Shown: one piece after another, positions 18,136 through 28,831 of the stretch
Layout of the letters: every line of letters begins with the position of its first letter
Numbering within the stretch: position 1 is the first letter of the stretch
Assembly: GCF_029889905.1 (NCBI RefSeq)
Contig: NZ_JARANZ010000004.1
Span: forward strand, 186,001 to 250,000
Origin: Chromohalobacter sp. 11-W
GTDB lineage: Bacteria; Pseudomonadota; Gammaproteobacteria; Pseudomonadales; Halomonadaceae
Reading direction: 5' to 3'
DNA length: 64,000 nucleotides
Position numbers and translations under genes: made by a program
Notes under the pieces: model-generated
The model's input: the letters and a program-made list of their open reading frames with translations, nothing else
Told to the model about the DNA's origin: nothing
Databases searched by the model: none

Positions 18136-19211
18136 GTGACGATAAACGCGAGGACGCTTGGACGCAGGGCCCCGAGGTCGGGCGCGCGTCGCGCGAACGC
18201 AACCAGGCGGACGAGTCTGACGAAGAGGCGACAAGTAATCCCGAGCGCTTGCGTGAGCTGCGGCGCCTGCGCGAGCAACGCATGCTCGATCGCTGGATCG
18301 ACGGTGTGCTCGTCGAGCAGCGGCGTTCACGGCGCTGGAAGCTATTCTTTCGCCTGGTGGTCGTGCTGCTGATTGCGTCGTCGCTGGCGATGACGGCTTA
18401 TGCGCTATTCTTCGACGGTCGCGACATGACCGGTGGTGCCGGTGCACCCCATCTGGGCGTCGTCGAGGTCGAGGGTGTCATCGATGCCGATGGCGAGGCC
18501 AGTGCCGAGCGCATCATCGAGGGGCTGCGTGCCGCCTGGAAGGCGCCGTCTTCACGGGCGGTGGTACTGCATATCAATAGCCCTGGCGGCAGCCCCGTGC
18601 AGTCACAGCGTGTATATGATGAAGTGCGCCGTTTGACGGAAAAGGGCGACAAGCCCGTCGTTGCGGTGATCGAGGATATAGGTGCGAGCGGTGCCTATTA
18701 CATGGCGTCGGCGGCGGACGACATATATGCCGCTCCGGCGAGCCTGGTGGGTTCCATCGGTGTCATTTATTCCGGCTTTGGAATGCAGGAGGCCATCGAC
18801 AAGTTGGGCATCGAGCGCCGGGTCTTTACCTCCGGCGACAACAAAGCGTTTCTCGATCCCTTCTCCCCGATGCGCGATGAGCAGCGAGATTTCTGGCAGG
18901 ACGTGTTGGACACCACTCATCGTCAATTCATCGAGGACGTCAAGGACGGGCGCGGCGAACGCCTGGCCGACGACCCCAGGCTCTTTTCAGGCTTGGTCTG
19001 GACCGGGGAGCAAGCGCTCGACCTGGGGCTGATCGACGGCTTGGAGAGCCTCGATGGATTGTCCCGGGAGCGCTTCGATGATGTGCGGCTGCATGATTAT
19101 ACGCCAGCGCTCGATCCCTTGACTCGTTTGTCACGCCAACTGGGGCGTGTCGCGGCCGACTGGGCTGGGATCTCCAGCAACGCGTCGCCCGTGCGCTATC
19201 AGGTGCAATGA
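18132..19211 (+). CDS. sppA: Signal peptide peptidase SppA (S49 protease)
   Basis: Membrane-bound serine protease that degrades cleaved signal peptides. 359 residues, the short single-domain form rather than the 67-kDa E. coli form. A charged cytoplasmic N-terminus (residues 1-70) precedes one TM helix (about 74-95) and a periplasmic protease domain with Ser186 in DIGASGAYYMAS and Lys238 in SGDNKAFLDPF as the likely Ser/Lys dyad. Coupled to the upstream HAD gene by a 4-nt overlap. Confidence 0.93.
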   Translation: MSDDKREDAWTQGPEVGRASRERNQADESDEEATSNPERLRELRRLREQRMLDRWIDGVLVEQRRSRRWKLFFRLVVVLLIASSLAMTAYALFFDGRDMTGGAGAPHLGVVEVEGVIDADGEASAERIIEGLRAAWKAPSSRAVVLHINSPGGSPVQSQRVYDEVRRLTEKGDKPVVAVIEDIGASGAYYMASAADDIYAAPASLVGSIGVIYSGFGMQEAIDKLGIERRVFTSGDNKAFLDPFSPMRDEQRDFWQDVLDTTHRQFIEDVKDGRGERLADDPRLFSGLVWTGEQALDLGLIDGLESLDGLSRERFDDVRLHDYTPALDPLTRLSRQLGRVAADWAGISSNASPVRYQVQ

Positions 19212-19243
19212 CAGCCAAGTGCAATGACGGCGCCAGGCCGGTG

Positions 19244-19825
19244 TCAGCCCAGCGGATCGAGACCGGCCTCGCGCAGCATTTCACAAAGGCGTATCAGCGG
19301 CAGGCCGATCAGAGTGTTGGGGTCACGTCCCTCGAGGCGTTCGAAGAGTGTGATGCCCAGCCCTTCCATGCGAAAACTGCCGGCGCTGTCCAGCGGGCGC
19401 TCTTTTTCGACGTAACGCTCGATCTGGGTATCGCTGAGTTCGCGAAACACCACGTCGTAACGTTCGTGATCGACCCAGTGGCGCGCGTGGGCGGTATCGA
19501 TGAGTGCGATGCCGGTTAGAAAGCGAACGTGCCGGCCCGAAAAACGGCGTAGATTGGCGCGGGCGGTGGCCATGTCGCCGGGCTTGCCGAGTATCTCGCC
19601 GTCGAACAGGCAGATCTGATCCGAGCCGATGATCAAGTGCTCGGGATACTCGCCAGCGAGCGCCGTGGCCTTGCCGAGGGCGAGGCGATGCACCAGGGCC
19701 TGGGGCGATTCGCGGGGGTGCGGGGTTTCGTCGATGTCTGGCGCGGCCCACGCATAAGGCAGTTCGAGACGGTCGAGGAGCTGGCGGCGCCAACGGGAGC
19801 CGGAAGCGAGGACAAGGCGAGTCAT
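19244..19825 (-). CDS. yceF: Maf-family nucleoside triphosphate pyrophosphatase (YceF type)
   Basis: House-cleaning pyrophosphatase acting on modified nucleotides; E. coli YceF prefers 7-methyl-GTP. 193 residues from ATG 19825, chosen because GGAG lies 6 nt upstream and the start MTRLVLASGSRWRRQLL matches the family; an in-frame ATG 39 nt earlier has no support. Motifs LASGSRWRR, DIDETP, IIGSDQ and SFRMEGLG(I) are present. Convergent with sppA and divergent from yceD. Confidence 0.92.
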   Translation of the reverse strand: MTRLVLASGSRWRRQLLDRLELPYAWAAPDIDETPHPRESPQALVHRLALGKATALAGEYPEHLIIGSDQICLFDGEILGKPGDMATARANLRRFSGRHVRFLTGIALIDTAHARHWVDHERYDVVFRELSDTQIERYVEKERPLDSAGSFRMEGLGITLFERLEGRDPNTLIGLPLIRLCEMLREAGLDPLG

Positions 19826-19909
19826 GGCGTCTCCTGGAAAAACGATGGCGGGATGGCGCGTCAATTCGCAGTCTGCCGCGCTCCGTCGGTTCTGTACAGT
19901 GCGCTTGTT

Positions 19910-19938
19910 TTGACAGCGTCGGGGTGAGTCCCTATTAT
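19910..19938 (+). promoter_or_regulatory. Near-consensus sigma-70 promoter for yceD-rpmF
   Basis: -35 TTGACA (19910-19915), exactly 17 nt of spacer, -10 TATTAT (19933-19938). The predicted start of transcription is 19944-19948, at or a few bases before the yceD ATG at 19948. Confidence 0.85.
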
Positions 19939-19947
19939 TGCGCGCCT

Positions 19948-20475
19948 ATGTTGACCACACGACTTCCTAAGCAGGTCGAGCCTTATAAGCTCGCTGCCAA
20001 TCGCGAACGTCTCGAAGGCCTGGCGGCACTCGATGCGATGTCGCGCCTTGGCGAAGAGATCGGCGCGCAGCAGAGCGACTGCGAGGTACGCCTGAGTTTC
20101 GATATCGATACCCAAGGGCGGCGCCTCATGGACGGCCAGCTTCTGGCGCATGTGCAGATGCCTTGCAGACGTTGCCTGGAGCCCATGCCGGTGACGCTGG
20201 AGAGTCACTTCCTGCTGGGACTGGTCACCGATGATAGTCTAGCGGGTGATTTGCCGAGCGACTATGAGCCGGTATTGGTGGAAAACGAGCAGCTGAATCT
20301 TCTGCCGGTGGTCGAGGATGAGCTCATCCTTAGCCTGCCTCAGGTGATTTATCATGACGAAGCGGATTGCGCCGTTTCGCGCGATCAGCTGGAAAGCGGC
20401 GCTGATGCCGAGGTGTCGGAGCAGCGTTCTACAAGCCCTTTCGAGATGCTGCGCAACTTGAAAGGCAAACTTTGA
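19948..20475 (+). CDS. yceD: Large ribosomal RNA subunit accumulation protein YceD (DUF177)
   Basis: 175-residue DUF177 protein needed for normal 23S rRNA accumulation. It starts MLTTRLPKQVEPYKLA, aligning with the family N-terminus, and carries the MPCRRCLEPM cysteine pair and LPVVEDELILSLP. No Shine-Dalgarno sequence precedes the ATG, and the promoter at 19910-19938 would start the transcript within a few bases of it, so the message is probably leaderless. An upstream in-frame GTG at 19924 lies inside the promoter. It precedes rpmF by 29 nt, the conserved yceD-rpmF pair. Confidence 0.9.
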   Translation: MLTTRLPKQVEPYKLAANRERLEGLAALDAMSRLGEEIGAQQSDCEVRLSFDIDTQGRRLMDGQLLAHVQMPCRRCLEPMPVTLESHFLLGLVTDDSLAGDLPSDYEPVLVENEQLNLLPVVEDELILSLPQVIYHDEADCAVSRDQLESGADAEVSEQRSTSPFEMLRNLKGKL

Positions 20476-20504
20476 ATCATCGTCGACACTCTGGAGTGTA
20501 ACCC

Positions 20505-20675
20505 ATGGCAGTTCAAAAAGTACGCAAGAGCCGTTCCAAGCGTGGCATGCGTCGTAGCCACGATGCGTTGAGCGCCCCGACCCTGTCTCAGGACAAGGAA
20601 ACCGGCACCACGCATCGTCGTCACCACGTGGCGTCCGATGGCTTCTACCGTGGCCGCAAGGTCTTCGACGTTTAA
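20505..20675 (+). CDS. rpmF: 50S ribosomal protein L32
   Basis: 56-residue ribosomal protein beginning [20 protein letters not shown] and ending [11 protein letters not shown]; the family pattern is unmistakable. GGAG lies 8 nt before the ATG. It sits between yceD and plsX, the usual link of ribosome and fatty-acid synthesis genes. This copy lacks the zinc-binding Cys pairs found in some L32 proteins, as usual for gammaproteobacteria. Confidence 0.97.
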   Translation: MAVQKVRKSRSKRGMRRSHDALSAPTLSQDKETGTTHRRHHVASDGFYRGRKVFDV

Positions 20676-20693
20676 GACGTCGTCGACGCGCAC

Positions 20694-21833
20694 GTGACCG
20701 TGCGAATCGCTATCGATGCGATGGGCGGGGACCTGGGTCCCCGCGCCACCGTCACCGGCTCTCTCCAGGCGCTCGCCATGCACTCGAATCTCGAGATTCA
20801 GATGCACGGCCCTCGCGACGCCTTGGAAGCCGAGCTAGAGTCCCTTCCCAAACGCCTTTCCGGCTACCGTTCCCGTCTCGTCCTGCAGCACGCGCCGCGC
20901 GTCATTTCGCAGGCCATGCGGGTAGCGAATGCCGTGCGTGAGGCCAGCGGGACAAGCATGCTCGGTGCCATCGCGAGCGTTCGCGACGATCAGGCGGATG
21001 CCTGTGTCAGCGCCGGGAATACCGGGGCGCTGATGGCGTTGGCGAGGCGCGAATTGGGCACGGTCAAAGGCATTGCGCGGCCCGCTATCAGCACGGCGGT
21101 ACCTACTCAAGGCGGCGGGCGTTGTTATCTGCTCGACCTGGGTGCCAACGTCGGTGTTCAGGCGCGTCATCTGGTCGATTTTGCGCGCATGGGCGCGATC
21201 ATGGCGCGGGTGATCGACGATGTGGCGACGCCGCGTGTGGCGCTCTTGAATATCGGTGTCGAAGCCAGTAAAGGCGTGCCTAGCGTACGCGAGGCAGATG
21301 AGTGTCTGCGTCAAGGCGTGGCGTGCCATCGAGATGGTTATGGTTTCGAGTATATCGGTTACCTCGAAGGCGATGGCGTCTTCTCGGGGGCGGCGGATGT
21401 CGTGGTGTGCGACGGTTTCGTGGGCAATGCGGTCCTAAAGGCCAGCGAGGGCTTGGCGACGATGTTGCTAGCGCGTCTGCAGGAGACGTTCGAGGCGCAT
21501 TTTACCACGCGCGTGGTGCGTGCCATGGCCAGGCCTGCGTTACTGCGTCTCAAGCGGCGACTCGACCCGGTACGCTATAATGGCGCTAGTCTGTTGGGAC
21601 TGTCGGGTATTGTCGTCAAAAGTCACGGCGGGGCAGATGCCAAAGGTTTTGCCTATGCCATTTCACGCGCGGTGCGCGAGGTCGACATGGATTTACCTTC
21701 GCATCTGGCACGGGAGTTGGGCGATGCGGTGCACTCTGAGCCTTCTATCCTCTCGGTCGACTCCGATAGCGGTCGAGCGGATAGTGGGTTAGCGAGCGAT
21801 GCTCAACCCGACGACCCCCATCCTCAAAGGTGA
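20694..21833 (+). CDS. plsX: Phosphate acyltransferase PlsX
   Basis: Converts acyl-ACP to acyl-phosphate for phospholipid synthesis. 379 residues, about 25-35 longer than typical because of a polar C-terminal tail after about residue 350. [41 protein letters not shown] and [10 protein letters not shown] are diagnostic. The start is GTG at 20694 (GTG 20700 is also possible); neither has a good ribosome binding site, and rpmF ends 18 nt upstream. fabD follows directly. Confidence 0.94.
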   Translation: MTVRIAIDAMGGDLGPRATVTGSLQALAMHSNLEIQMHGPRDALEAELESLPKRLSGYRSRLVLQHAPRVISQAMRVANAVREASGTSMLGAIASVRDDQADACVSAGNTGALMALARRELGTVKGIARPAISTAVPTQGGGRCYLLDLGANVGVQARHLVDFARMGAIMARVIDDVATPRVALLNIGVEASKGVPSVREADECLRQGVACHRDGYGFEYIGYLEGDGVFSGAADVVVCDGFVGNAVLKASEGLATMLLARLQETFEAHFTTRVVRAMARPALLRLKRRLDPVRYNGASLLGLSGIVVKSHGGADAKGFAYAISRAVREVDMDLPSHLARELGDAVHSEPSILSVDSDSGRADSGLASDAQPDDPHPQR

Positions 21834-21838
21834 CTGTC

Positions 21839-22795
21839 ATGACACAATCCCTCGCCCTCGTCTTTCCGGGGCAGGGCTCCCAGCAGGTCGGCATGCTGAG
21901 GGAGCTGGCCGAGCGTTACAGCGTCGTGCGAACTACGTTCGACGAAGCGTCCGGTGCGTTAGGTTACGACCTCTGGAAAGTCGTACAGGAAGGCCCCGAG
22001 AGTGCCTTGAACGCCACGGCCTGCACGCAACCTGCACTGCTGACCTCTAGCGTCGCGATCTGGCGCGTCTGGCAAGAGCTCGAGGGCCCGCGCCCTCTGG
22101 TGATGGCGGGCCATAGCCTGGGTGAGTACAGCGCCATGGTATGTGCCGGCGTCATCAGCTTCGCAGAAGGCGTGCGCCTGGTGCGTCTGCGCGGTGAGGC
22201 GATGCAGGCGGCGGTACCGGAAGGCCAAGGCGCGATGGCTGCGGTGCTTGGTCTCGATGACGCGACGGTCGAGACGGCATGTCGTGAAGCGGCGCAAGGT
22301 GAAGTGGTCGCGGCGGTCAACTATAATGCCCCGGGCCAGGTCGTGATTGCGGGCAATAAAGCCGCCGTTGAACGGGCCATTGGCTTGTGTCAGGAAGCCG
22401 GTGCCAAGCGGGCCTTGCCGCTGCCGGTGTCGGTGCCTTCGCATTGCAACTTGATGCAGCCGGCCGCCGAGCGCCTCGCAGCGGAGATCGATCGACTCGA
22501 TCTCAGAACGCCACGTTATACTGTGGTCCAGAATGTCGATGCGCTCGCGCATGAGGACGTTCAAACGCTCAGTCAGCGTCTCGTCGAGCAGCTTTATCGG
22601 CCGGTACGTTGGACGGATTGCGTCAATGCCATGTACGAACGTGGCGCCCGGGTCTTTGTCGAATGTGGGCCGGGCAAGGTTCTGACCGGGCTCAATAAGC
22701 GAATTCAACGCCAAGCCAAAGGGCTTGCCGTCAACGACCCCGAATCGCTTGAGAGTGCGCTGGAATTGGCGCGTAGCGAAGGGGGGCAGTCTTAG
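21839..22795 (+). CDS. fabD: Malonyl-CoA:ACP transacylase FabD
   Basis: Loads malonyl groups onto acyl carrier protein. 318 residues. FPGQGSQQVGM at the N-terminus, the nucleophile elbow AGHSLGEYSA (Ser about 93), and the His region VSVPSHCNLM are intact. AAAGGTG precedes the ATG; its start lies 5 nt after the plsX stop. Member of the plsX-fabD-fabG-acpP-fabF cluster. Confidence 0.97.
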   Translation: MTQSLALVFPGQGSQQVGMLRELAERYSVVRTTFDEASGALGYDLWKVVQEGPESALNATACTQPALLTSSVAIWRVWQELEGPRPLVMAGHSLGEYSAMVCAGVISFAEGVRLVRLRGEAMQAAVPEGQGAMAAVLGLDDATVETACREAAQGEVVAAVNYNAPGQVVIAGNKAAVERAIGLCQEAGAKRALPLPVSVPSHCNLMQPAAERLAAEIDRLDLRTPRYTVVQNVDALAHEDVQTLSQRLVEQLYRPVRWTDCVNAMYERGARVFVECGPGKVLTGLNKRIQRQAKGLAVNDPESLESALELARSEGGQS

Positions 22796-22815
22796 CAATG
22801 AATGCGGGAAACCAG

Positions 22816-23559
22816 ATGACAAGCGAACGCAGGATAGCCCTGGTCACCGGTGCCAGTCGCGGCATTGGACAGGCGATCGCCCGTGAGCTGGGCCGTCAAG
22901 GACGTGTGGTGATCGGTACTGCAACCAGCCAGGCCGGCGCCGACAAGATCGATGCCGATCTAAAGGCGCACGATGTCGAGGGTGCTGGTCGTGTGCTCGA
23001 CGTCACCGACCAGGCCAGCGTCGAGAGCCTGATCAAATCGATTGGCGACGAGTTCGGTGCACCGACCATACTGGTCAACAATGCTGGCATTACGCGTGAC
23101 AATCTGCTGATGCGCATGAAAGAAGACGAGTGGGACGCGGTGCTCGACACCAATCTCAAGTCGCTTTATCGCGTCACCAAGGCGTGCGTGCGCGGCATGA
23201 CCAAGGCGCGCTTCGGGCGTATCGTCAGTATCAGCTCGGTCGTCGCCAGCATGGGCAATCTGGGGCAGGCCAACTATGCGGCGGCCAAGGCCGGCATGGA
23301 AGGGTTTTCACGCTCCCTGGCGCGTGAAGTCGCCTCGCGTGGCATTACCGTTAATAGTGTTGCGCCGGGTTTCATCGCTACCGACATGACGCAGGCGCTA
23401 CCCGAGGCCCAGCACGACGCGTTGTTGGGGCAGATTCCGCTGTCGCGTCTGGGCGCTCCCGAGGAAATTGCCGCTGCCGTGGGCTTTCTCACCAGCGACA
23501 ATGCCGGCTACATTACCGGTGAAACGCTGCAGGTCAACGGCGGCATGAATATGCGTTGA
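22816..23559 (+). CDS. fabG: 3-oxoacyl-ACP reductase FabG
   Basis: NADPH-dependent ketoacyl-ACP reductase (short-chain dehydrogenase), 247 residues from ATG 22816, near the usual 244. This start has GGGAAA 5 nt upstream; ATG 22798 would add six residues and is also possible. TGASRGIG cofactor loop, NNAGITRDN, the catalytic Ser in SISSVVA and the YxxxK pair in NYAAAKAG, ending GETLQVNGGMNM. Fatty-acid elongation cluster. Confidence 0.96.
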   Translation: MTSERRIALVTGASRGIGQAIARELGRQGRVVIGTATSQAGADKIDADLKAHDVEGAGRVLDVTDQASVESLIKSIGDEFGAPTILVNNAGITRDNLLMRMKEDEWDAVLDTNLKSLYRVTKACVRGMTKARFGRIVSISSVVASMGNLGQANYAAAKAGMEGFSRSLAREVASRGITVNSVAPGFIATDMTQALPEAQHDALLGQIPLSRLGAPEEIAAAVGFLTSDNAGYITGETLQVNGGMNMR

Positions 23560-23576
23560 CGCTCTCCAAGGCGCTG

Positions 23577-23603
23577 TTGCGTCGTCTGGGAGCGGTCTAT
23601 AAA
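23577..23603 (+). promoter_or_regulatory. Possible acpP promoter
   Basis: TTGCGT (23577-23582) and TATAAA (23598-23603) with only 15 nt between, in the 98-nt gap before acpP. The -10 is good, the spacing short. An own promoter for acpP would fit its need for high expression. Confidence 0.4.
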
Positions 23604-23657
23604 CTAGCCGCAGCTTTCCAGAGCTAGCGGATTCGTACCACTAGGAGTAACAAGAGA

Positions 23658-23891
23658 ATGAGCACCATCGAAGAGCGCGTGAAGAAGGTTGTGGCTGAGC
23701 GCCTGAACGTCAAGGAAGAAGACATCCAGAACACGTCTTCCTTCACCGAGGATCTCGGCGCCGACTCGCTGGACACTGTCGAGCTGGTGATGGCGCTCGA
23801 AGAAGAATTCGATACAGAGATTCCCGACGAAGAAGCCGAGAAGATCACGACCGTTCAGGAAGCGATCGATTACGTCGTCGCTCATCAGTAA
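23658..23891 (+). CDS. acpP: Acyl carrier protein
   Basis: 77-residue acidic carrier of growing acyl chains; the phosphopantetheine attachment Ser37 lies in [17 protein letters not shown] lies upstream of the ATG with standard spacing. Sequence is almost identical to gammaproteobacterial AcpP. It is followed by a stem-loop that may reduce read-through into fabF. Confidence 0.98.
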   Translation: MSTIEERVKKVVAERLNVKEEDIQNTSSFTEDLGADSLDTVELVMALEEEFDTEIPDEEAEKITTVQEAIDYVVAHQ

Positions 23892-23930
23892 GTAGAGCGG
23901 TACCGGGTCGCCCGGTTCGACATCGACTCG

Positions 23931-23962
23931 CGAAGGCCGCTCTGTCATCAGGGCGGCCTTCG
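23931..23962 (+). terminator. Stem-loop between acpP and fabF
   Basis: Ten perfect base pairs (23931-23940 with 23953-23962) around a 12-nt loop, followed by TCGTTTGT, a weak T tract. It may act as a partial terminator that keeps acpP mRNA more abundant than fabF mRNA. Confidence 0.6.
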
Positions 23963-24006
23963 TCGTTTGTGCATGCGTGCGGTCTCCATCCCGTCGGTGT
24001 TTCGGG

Positions 24007-24012
24007 TATAAT
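24007..24012 (+). promoter_or_regulatory. Consensus -10 box upstream of fabF
   Basis: Perfect TATAAT 53 nt before the fabF ATG. The -35 region at the right distance (around 23984) is poor. It would let fabF be transcribed separately from acpP after the stem-loop. Confidence 0.55.
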
Positions 24013-24064
24013 GCGCGCCAAACACGGCACTGCCGTGCCAACTCGCAAGTCTGGAGGAGAGCTG

Positions 24065-25297
24065 ATGCCTCGTAAAAGGGTCGTGGTAACCGGATTGGGC
24101 CTGGTAACCCCGGTCGGTAACAGTGTCAAGGAAAGCTGGGACAACATCCTGGCGGGCAAGAGCGGCATCGCACCGATCGACCACTTCGATACTACGGGAT
24201 TCAATACGCGTTTTGGCGGTTCGGTGAAGGACTTCGATATCAGTCCTTATCTGAATCCCAAGGAAGCGCGCAAGATGGATCTGTTCATTCAGTACGGGAT
24301 CGCCGCGGCGGGGCAGGCCATCGCCGATGCCGGACTGGAGAGCGACGAGGACAATGCGGATCGCATCGGTGTGGCGATCGGTTCGGGCATCGGGGGGCTG
24401 CCGATGATTGAGCATAACCATAATGCCTTGAATCGCGGTGGCCCGCGCAAGATCTCGCCGTTTTTCGTACCCGGGTCGATCATCAATATGATCTCCGGCA
24501 ATCTGGCGATCCAGCATGGCTTTCGCGGACCCAACATCGCCATCACCACGGCTTGTACCACGGGGACGCACAACATCGGCTACGCGGCGCGCACCATTGC
24601 CTATGGCGATGCAGATGCCATGGTCTGCGGGGGAGCCGAAATGGCCACCACGCCGCTGGGTCTGGGTGGTTTCTCGTCGGCGCGTGCGCTGTCCACGCGT
24701 AATGACGACCCTGCTGCAGCAAGCCGCCCCTGGGACCGCGAACGAGATGGCTTCGTGCTCTCCGATGGCGCCGGGGTGCTGGTGCTCGAGGAGTACGAGC
24801 ATGCCAAGCAGCGTGGCGCGCCCATCTATGCCGAGGTTCTGGGCTTTGGCATGAGCGACGATGCCTACCACATGACCGCACCCAACGGTCAGGGAGCGGA
24901 AATGGCCATGCGCAATGCCGTCAAGGACGCCGCTATCGATGCCGGGCAGTTGAATTACATCAACGCACACGGAACCTCGACCCAGGCGGGCGATGTCGCG
25001 GAAAGCCAGGCCGTGGAGCGCGTCATGGGCGACGCGGCCAAGTCCGTAGCGGTCAGTTCCACGAAGTCGATGATCGGCCACCTGCTGGGAGCCGCCGGCG
25101 CTGTCGAGGCGATATTCAGCGTGCTCGCCATCCGCGATAGCGTCGTGCCGCCGACCATCAACCTCGAAGATCCCGACGAGGGGTGCACGCTAGATTACGT
25201 GCCCAACGAAGCGCGCGAGAAGTCGGTAGCGTACAGCCTATCGAATTCCTTCGGCTTCGGCGGTACCAATGGATCACTGATCTTCGGCCGCGTTTAG
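24065..25297 (+). CDS. fabF: 3-oxoacyl-ACP synthase II FabF
   Basis: Condensing enzyme for fatty-acid elongation, 410 residues. ATG 24065 has GGAGGAGA just upstream and the protein begins [12 protein letters not shown]. Catalytic Cys in [12 protein letters not shown], His in [11 protein letters not shown], and [15 protein letters not shown] with the second His. Followed 5 nt later by pabC, an order shared with enterics and pseudomonads. Confidence 0.97.
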   Translation: MPRKRVVVTGLGLVTPVGNSVKESWDNILAGKSGIAPIDHFDTTGFNTRFGGSVKDFDISPYLNPKEARKMDLFIQYGIAAAGQAIADAGLESDEDNADRIGVAIGSGIGGLPMIEHNHNALNRGGPRKISPFFVPGSIINMISGNLAIQHGFRGPNIAITTACTTGTHNIGYAARTIAYGDADAMVCGGAEMATTPLGLGGFSSARALSTRNDDPAAASRPWDRERDGFVLSDGAGVLVLEEYEHAKQRGAPIYAEVLGFGMSDDAYHMTAPNGQGAEMAMRNAVKDAAIDAGQLNYINAHGTSTQAGDVAESQAVERVMGDAAKSVAVSSTKSMIGHLLGAAGAVEAIFSVLAIRDSVVPPTINLEDPDEGCTLDYVPNEAREKSVAYSLSNSFGFGGTNGSLIFGRV

Positions 25298-25302
25298 GCG
25301 TC

Positions 25303-26118
25303 ATGACCGACGAGGCAGTGCCGTTCGACGATCGCGGCTTCGCTTATGGGGACGGTCTCTTTGAGACCGTCCTCGTGCGTGATGGGCAGCCTTTATTGTG
25401 GGACGCGCATCTACGGCGGCTGGCGCGCGGTGCCGAGCGGCTGGAAATCCCATTGCCGGATACGCAGACCTTGGCGAGCTTGCCGGGGCAGGCGGGGGCT
25501 GGGTTGTGCGTGCTCAAGTTGCTCGTGACGCGTGGCAGCGGCGGTCGTGGGTACGCATCTCCCGAACCGCCCGTGCCGCGCCTGCGTTGGCGATGTACGC
25601 CTTTCATGCCGCAGTCCGCGTATTGGCGCGAGGGTGTACGCGTTCGCCTGTGCCGGCTGCGCTTGGGGCACCAGCCTTTATTGGCAGGCATCAAGCATCT
25701 CAACCGTCTCGAGAACGTCATGGCGCGCCGTGAGTGGCGCGATCCCGATGTTGCCGAAGGGGTGTTGTGCGATCAGCACGAGCGTCTCGTCGAGGCGACC
25801 AGCATGAACCTGGTCTGGAGGCGGCACGGCCTGCTCGAGACCCCCGACCTGAGCGCATGTGGCGTGGAAGGTACGCTGCTGGCGGCGTTGCGCGAGCGTT
25901 TGCCGATTCACACGCGCGGAGCGGGGATCGAGGCGTTGATGGAGGCCGACGCAGCCTGGGTCATCAACTCGGTTCAGGGGGTGTGGCCCCTGAACCGGCT
26001 GGACGATACCGACGGTACCTGCCTGAAGCGGTGGGCGGTACATACCGCGCACCGGTATCTGCAACAGCATGCCCATCCATTGCTGGGCTATCCCCATGAC
26101 GTCTTCGATGAGGCGTGA
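25303..26118 (+). CDS. pabC: Aminodeoxychorismate lyase PabC
   Basis: PLP-dependent class IV enzyme that releases p-aminobenzoate from aminodeoxychorismate for folate synthesis. 271 residues beginning MTDEAVPFDDRGFAYGDGLFET, which is diagnostic; the Schiff-base Lys is in LAGIKHLNRLENV. The ribosome binding site is weak (TAGGCG), and translation may be coupled to fabF, 5 nt upstream. mltG follows closely. Confidence 0.93.
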   Translation: MTDEAVPFDDRGFAYGDGLFETVLVRDGQPLLWDAHLRRLARGAERLEIPLPDTQTLASLPGQAGAGLCVLKLLVTRGSGGRGYASPEPPVPRLRWRCTPFMPQSAYWREGVRVRLCRLRLGHQPLLAGIKHLNRLENVMARREWRDPDVAEGVLCDQHERLVEATSMNLVWRRHGLLETPDLSACGVEGTLLAALRERLPIHTRGAGIEALMEADAAWVINSVQGVWPLNRLDDTDGTCLKRWAVHTAHRYLQQHAHPLLGYPHDVFDEA

Positions 26119-26132
26119 GACAAGGTATCGAC

Positions 26133-27134
26133 ATGCGAGTGGTGAAGGTTCTCATAGGGATTGCGATATTGGCTGGCGTGGCGGTATTGGGGGCCTATCA
26201 GTATTGGCAATCCCGCCTGGCGGCCCCGCTGGCCCTCAATGAAACGACGATTTACGAAGTCCCGCGTGGTGCGGGATTCTTGCGGGTCATCGGCGAACTC
26301 GAGGAGCGCGGCATCATCGATGCCACCTGGCCGTATCGCGTCCTGGCGCAAGTTTCGCCCGACAAGGTCAACGGACTGCGTTCCGGCGAGTTCGAACTCG
26401 ACCCCGGAATGAGCGGCAACGACATGGTGGCGCGACTATCCAGCGACAATGTCGTGTCCTATCGCTTTACCATTCCCGAAGGGTGGACGTTCGCGCAGAT
26501 GCGCCGCGAACTGGACGCCGCTGCCAAGCTCGAGCATCGCACTCGAGACATGAGCGATGACGAGGTCATGGCGGCCTTGGGGCACGAGGATGAATATCCT
26601 GAGGGACGTTTCTTTCCCGATACGTATCGCTATCACAAGGGGATGACGGACCTTGAGGTACTGCGTCGCGCTTACGAACGCATGGCGACCATTCTGGCGG
26701 ATGTTTGGGCACAGCGGCAGGACGACTTGCCTATCGATAGCGCCTACGACGCGCTCATCCTGGCTTCTTTGATCGAACGCGAGACGGGCGTCCCGGAAGA
26801 GCGACGCCAGATCGCCGGCGTCTTCACGCGGCGCCTCGAAAGCGGCATGCGGCTGCAGACCGATCCCACGGTGATTTACGGCATGGGAGACGACTACGAT
26901 GGCAACATCACGCGGGCCGATCTGCGTCGCGAGACGCCCTATAACACCTACGTGATCGACGGACTACCGCCGACGCCGATTGCCATGCCGGGGAAGGGGG
27001 CGTTGCAAGCCGCGGTGGATCCGGCCCCGGGAGATGCCTTGTATTTCGTCGCACAAGGCGACGGCTCGCATCAATTTTCCAGTACGCTGGCCGAGCACAA
27101 TGCCGCGGTACGTCGTTACATTCTCAACCGCTGA
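26133..27134 (+). CDS. mltG: Endolytic murein transglycosylase MltG (YceG)
   Basis: Inner-membrane lytic transglycosylase that ends nascent glycan strands. 333 residues: one N-terminal TM anchor (about 6-26), LysM-like region, and the YceG domain with catalytic Glu215 in ASLIERETG, followed by VFTRRLESGMRLQTDPTVIYG-type family signature. ATG 26133 is chosen because of CAAGGT upstream and the normal length; a GTG at 26115 overlapping the pabC stop is an alternative. Confidence 0.93.
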   Translation: MRVVKVLIGIAILAGVAVLGAYQYWQSRLAAPLALNETTIYEVPRGAGFLRVIGELEERGIIDATWPYRVLAQVSPDKVNGLRSGEFELDPGMSGNDMVARLSSDNVVSYRFTIPEGWTFAQMRRELDAAAKLEHRTRDMSDDEVMAALGHEDEYPEGRFFPDTYRYHKGMTDLEVLRRAYERMATILADVWAQRQDDLPIDSAYDALILASLIERETGVPEERRQIAGVFTRRLESGMRLQTDPTVIYGMGDDYDGNITRADLRRETPYNTYVIDGLPPTPIAMPGKGALQAAVDPAPGDALYFVAQGDGSHQFSSTLAEHNAAVRRYILNR

Positions 27135-27143
27135 GCGGGGTAG

Positions 27144-28759
<1,616 letters not shown>

Positions 28760-28831
28760 CAACGCCACGCTGGCGAGGCATAAACATCGTGCATGCAGCG
28801 AGTCGTGCATCCTGACCGAGGAGTACTCAGC

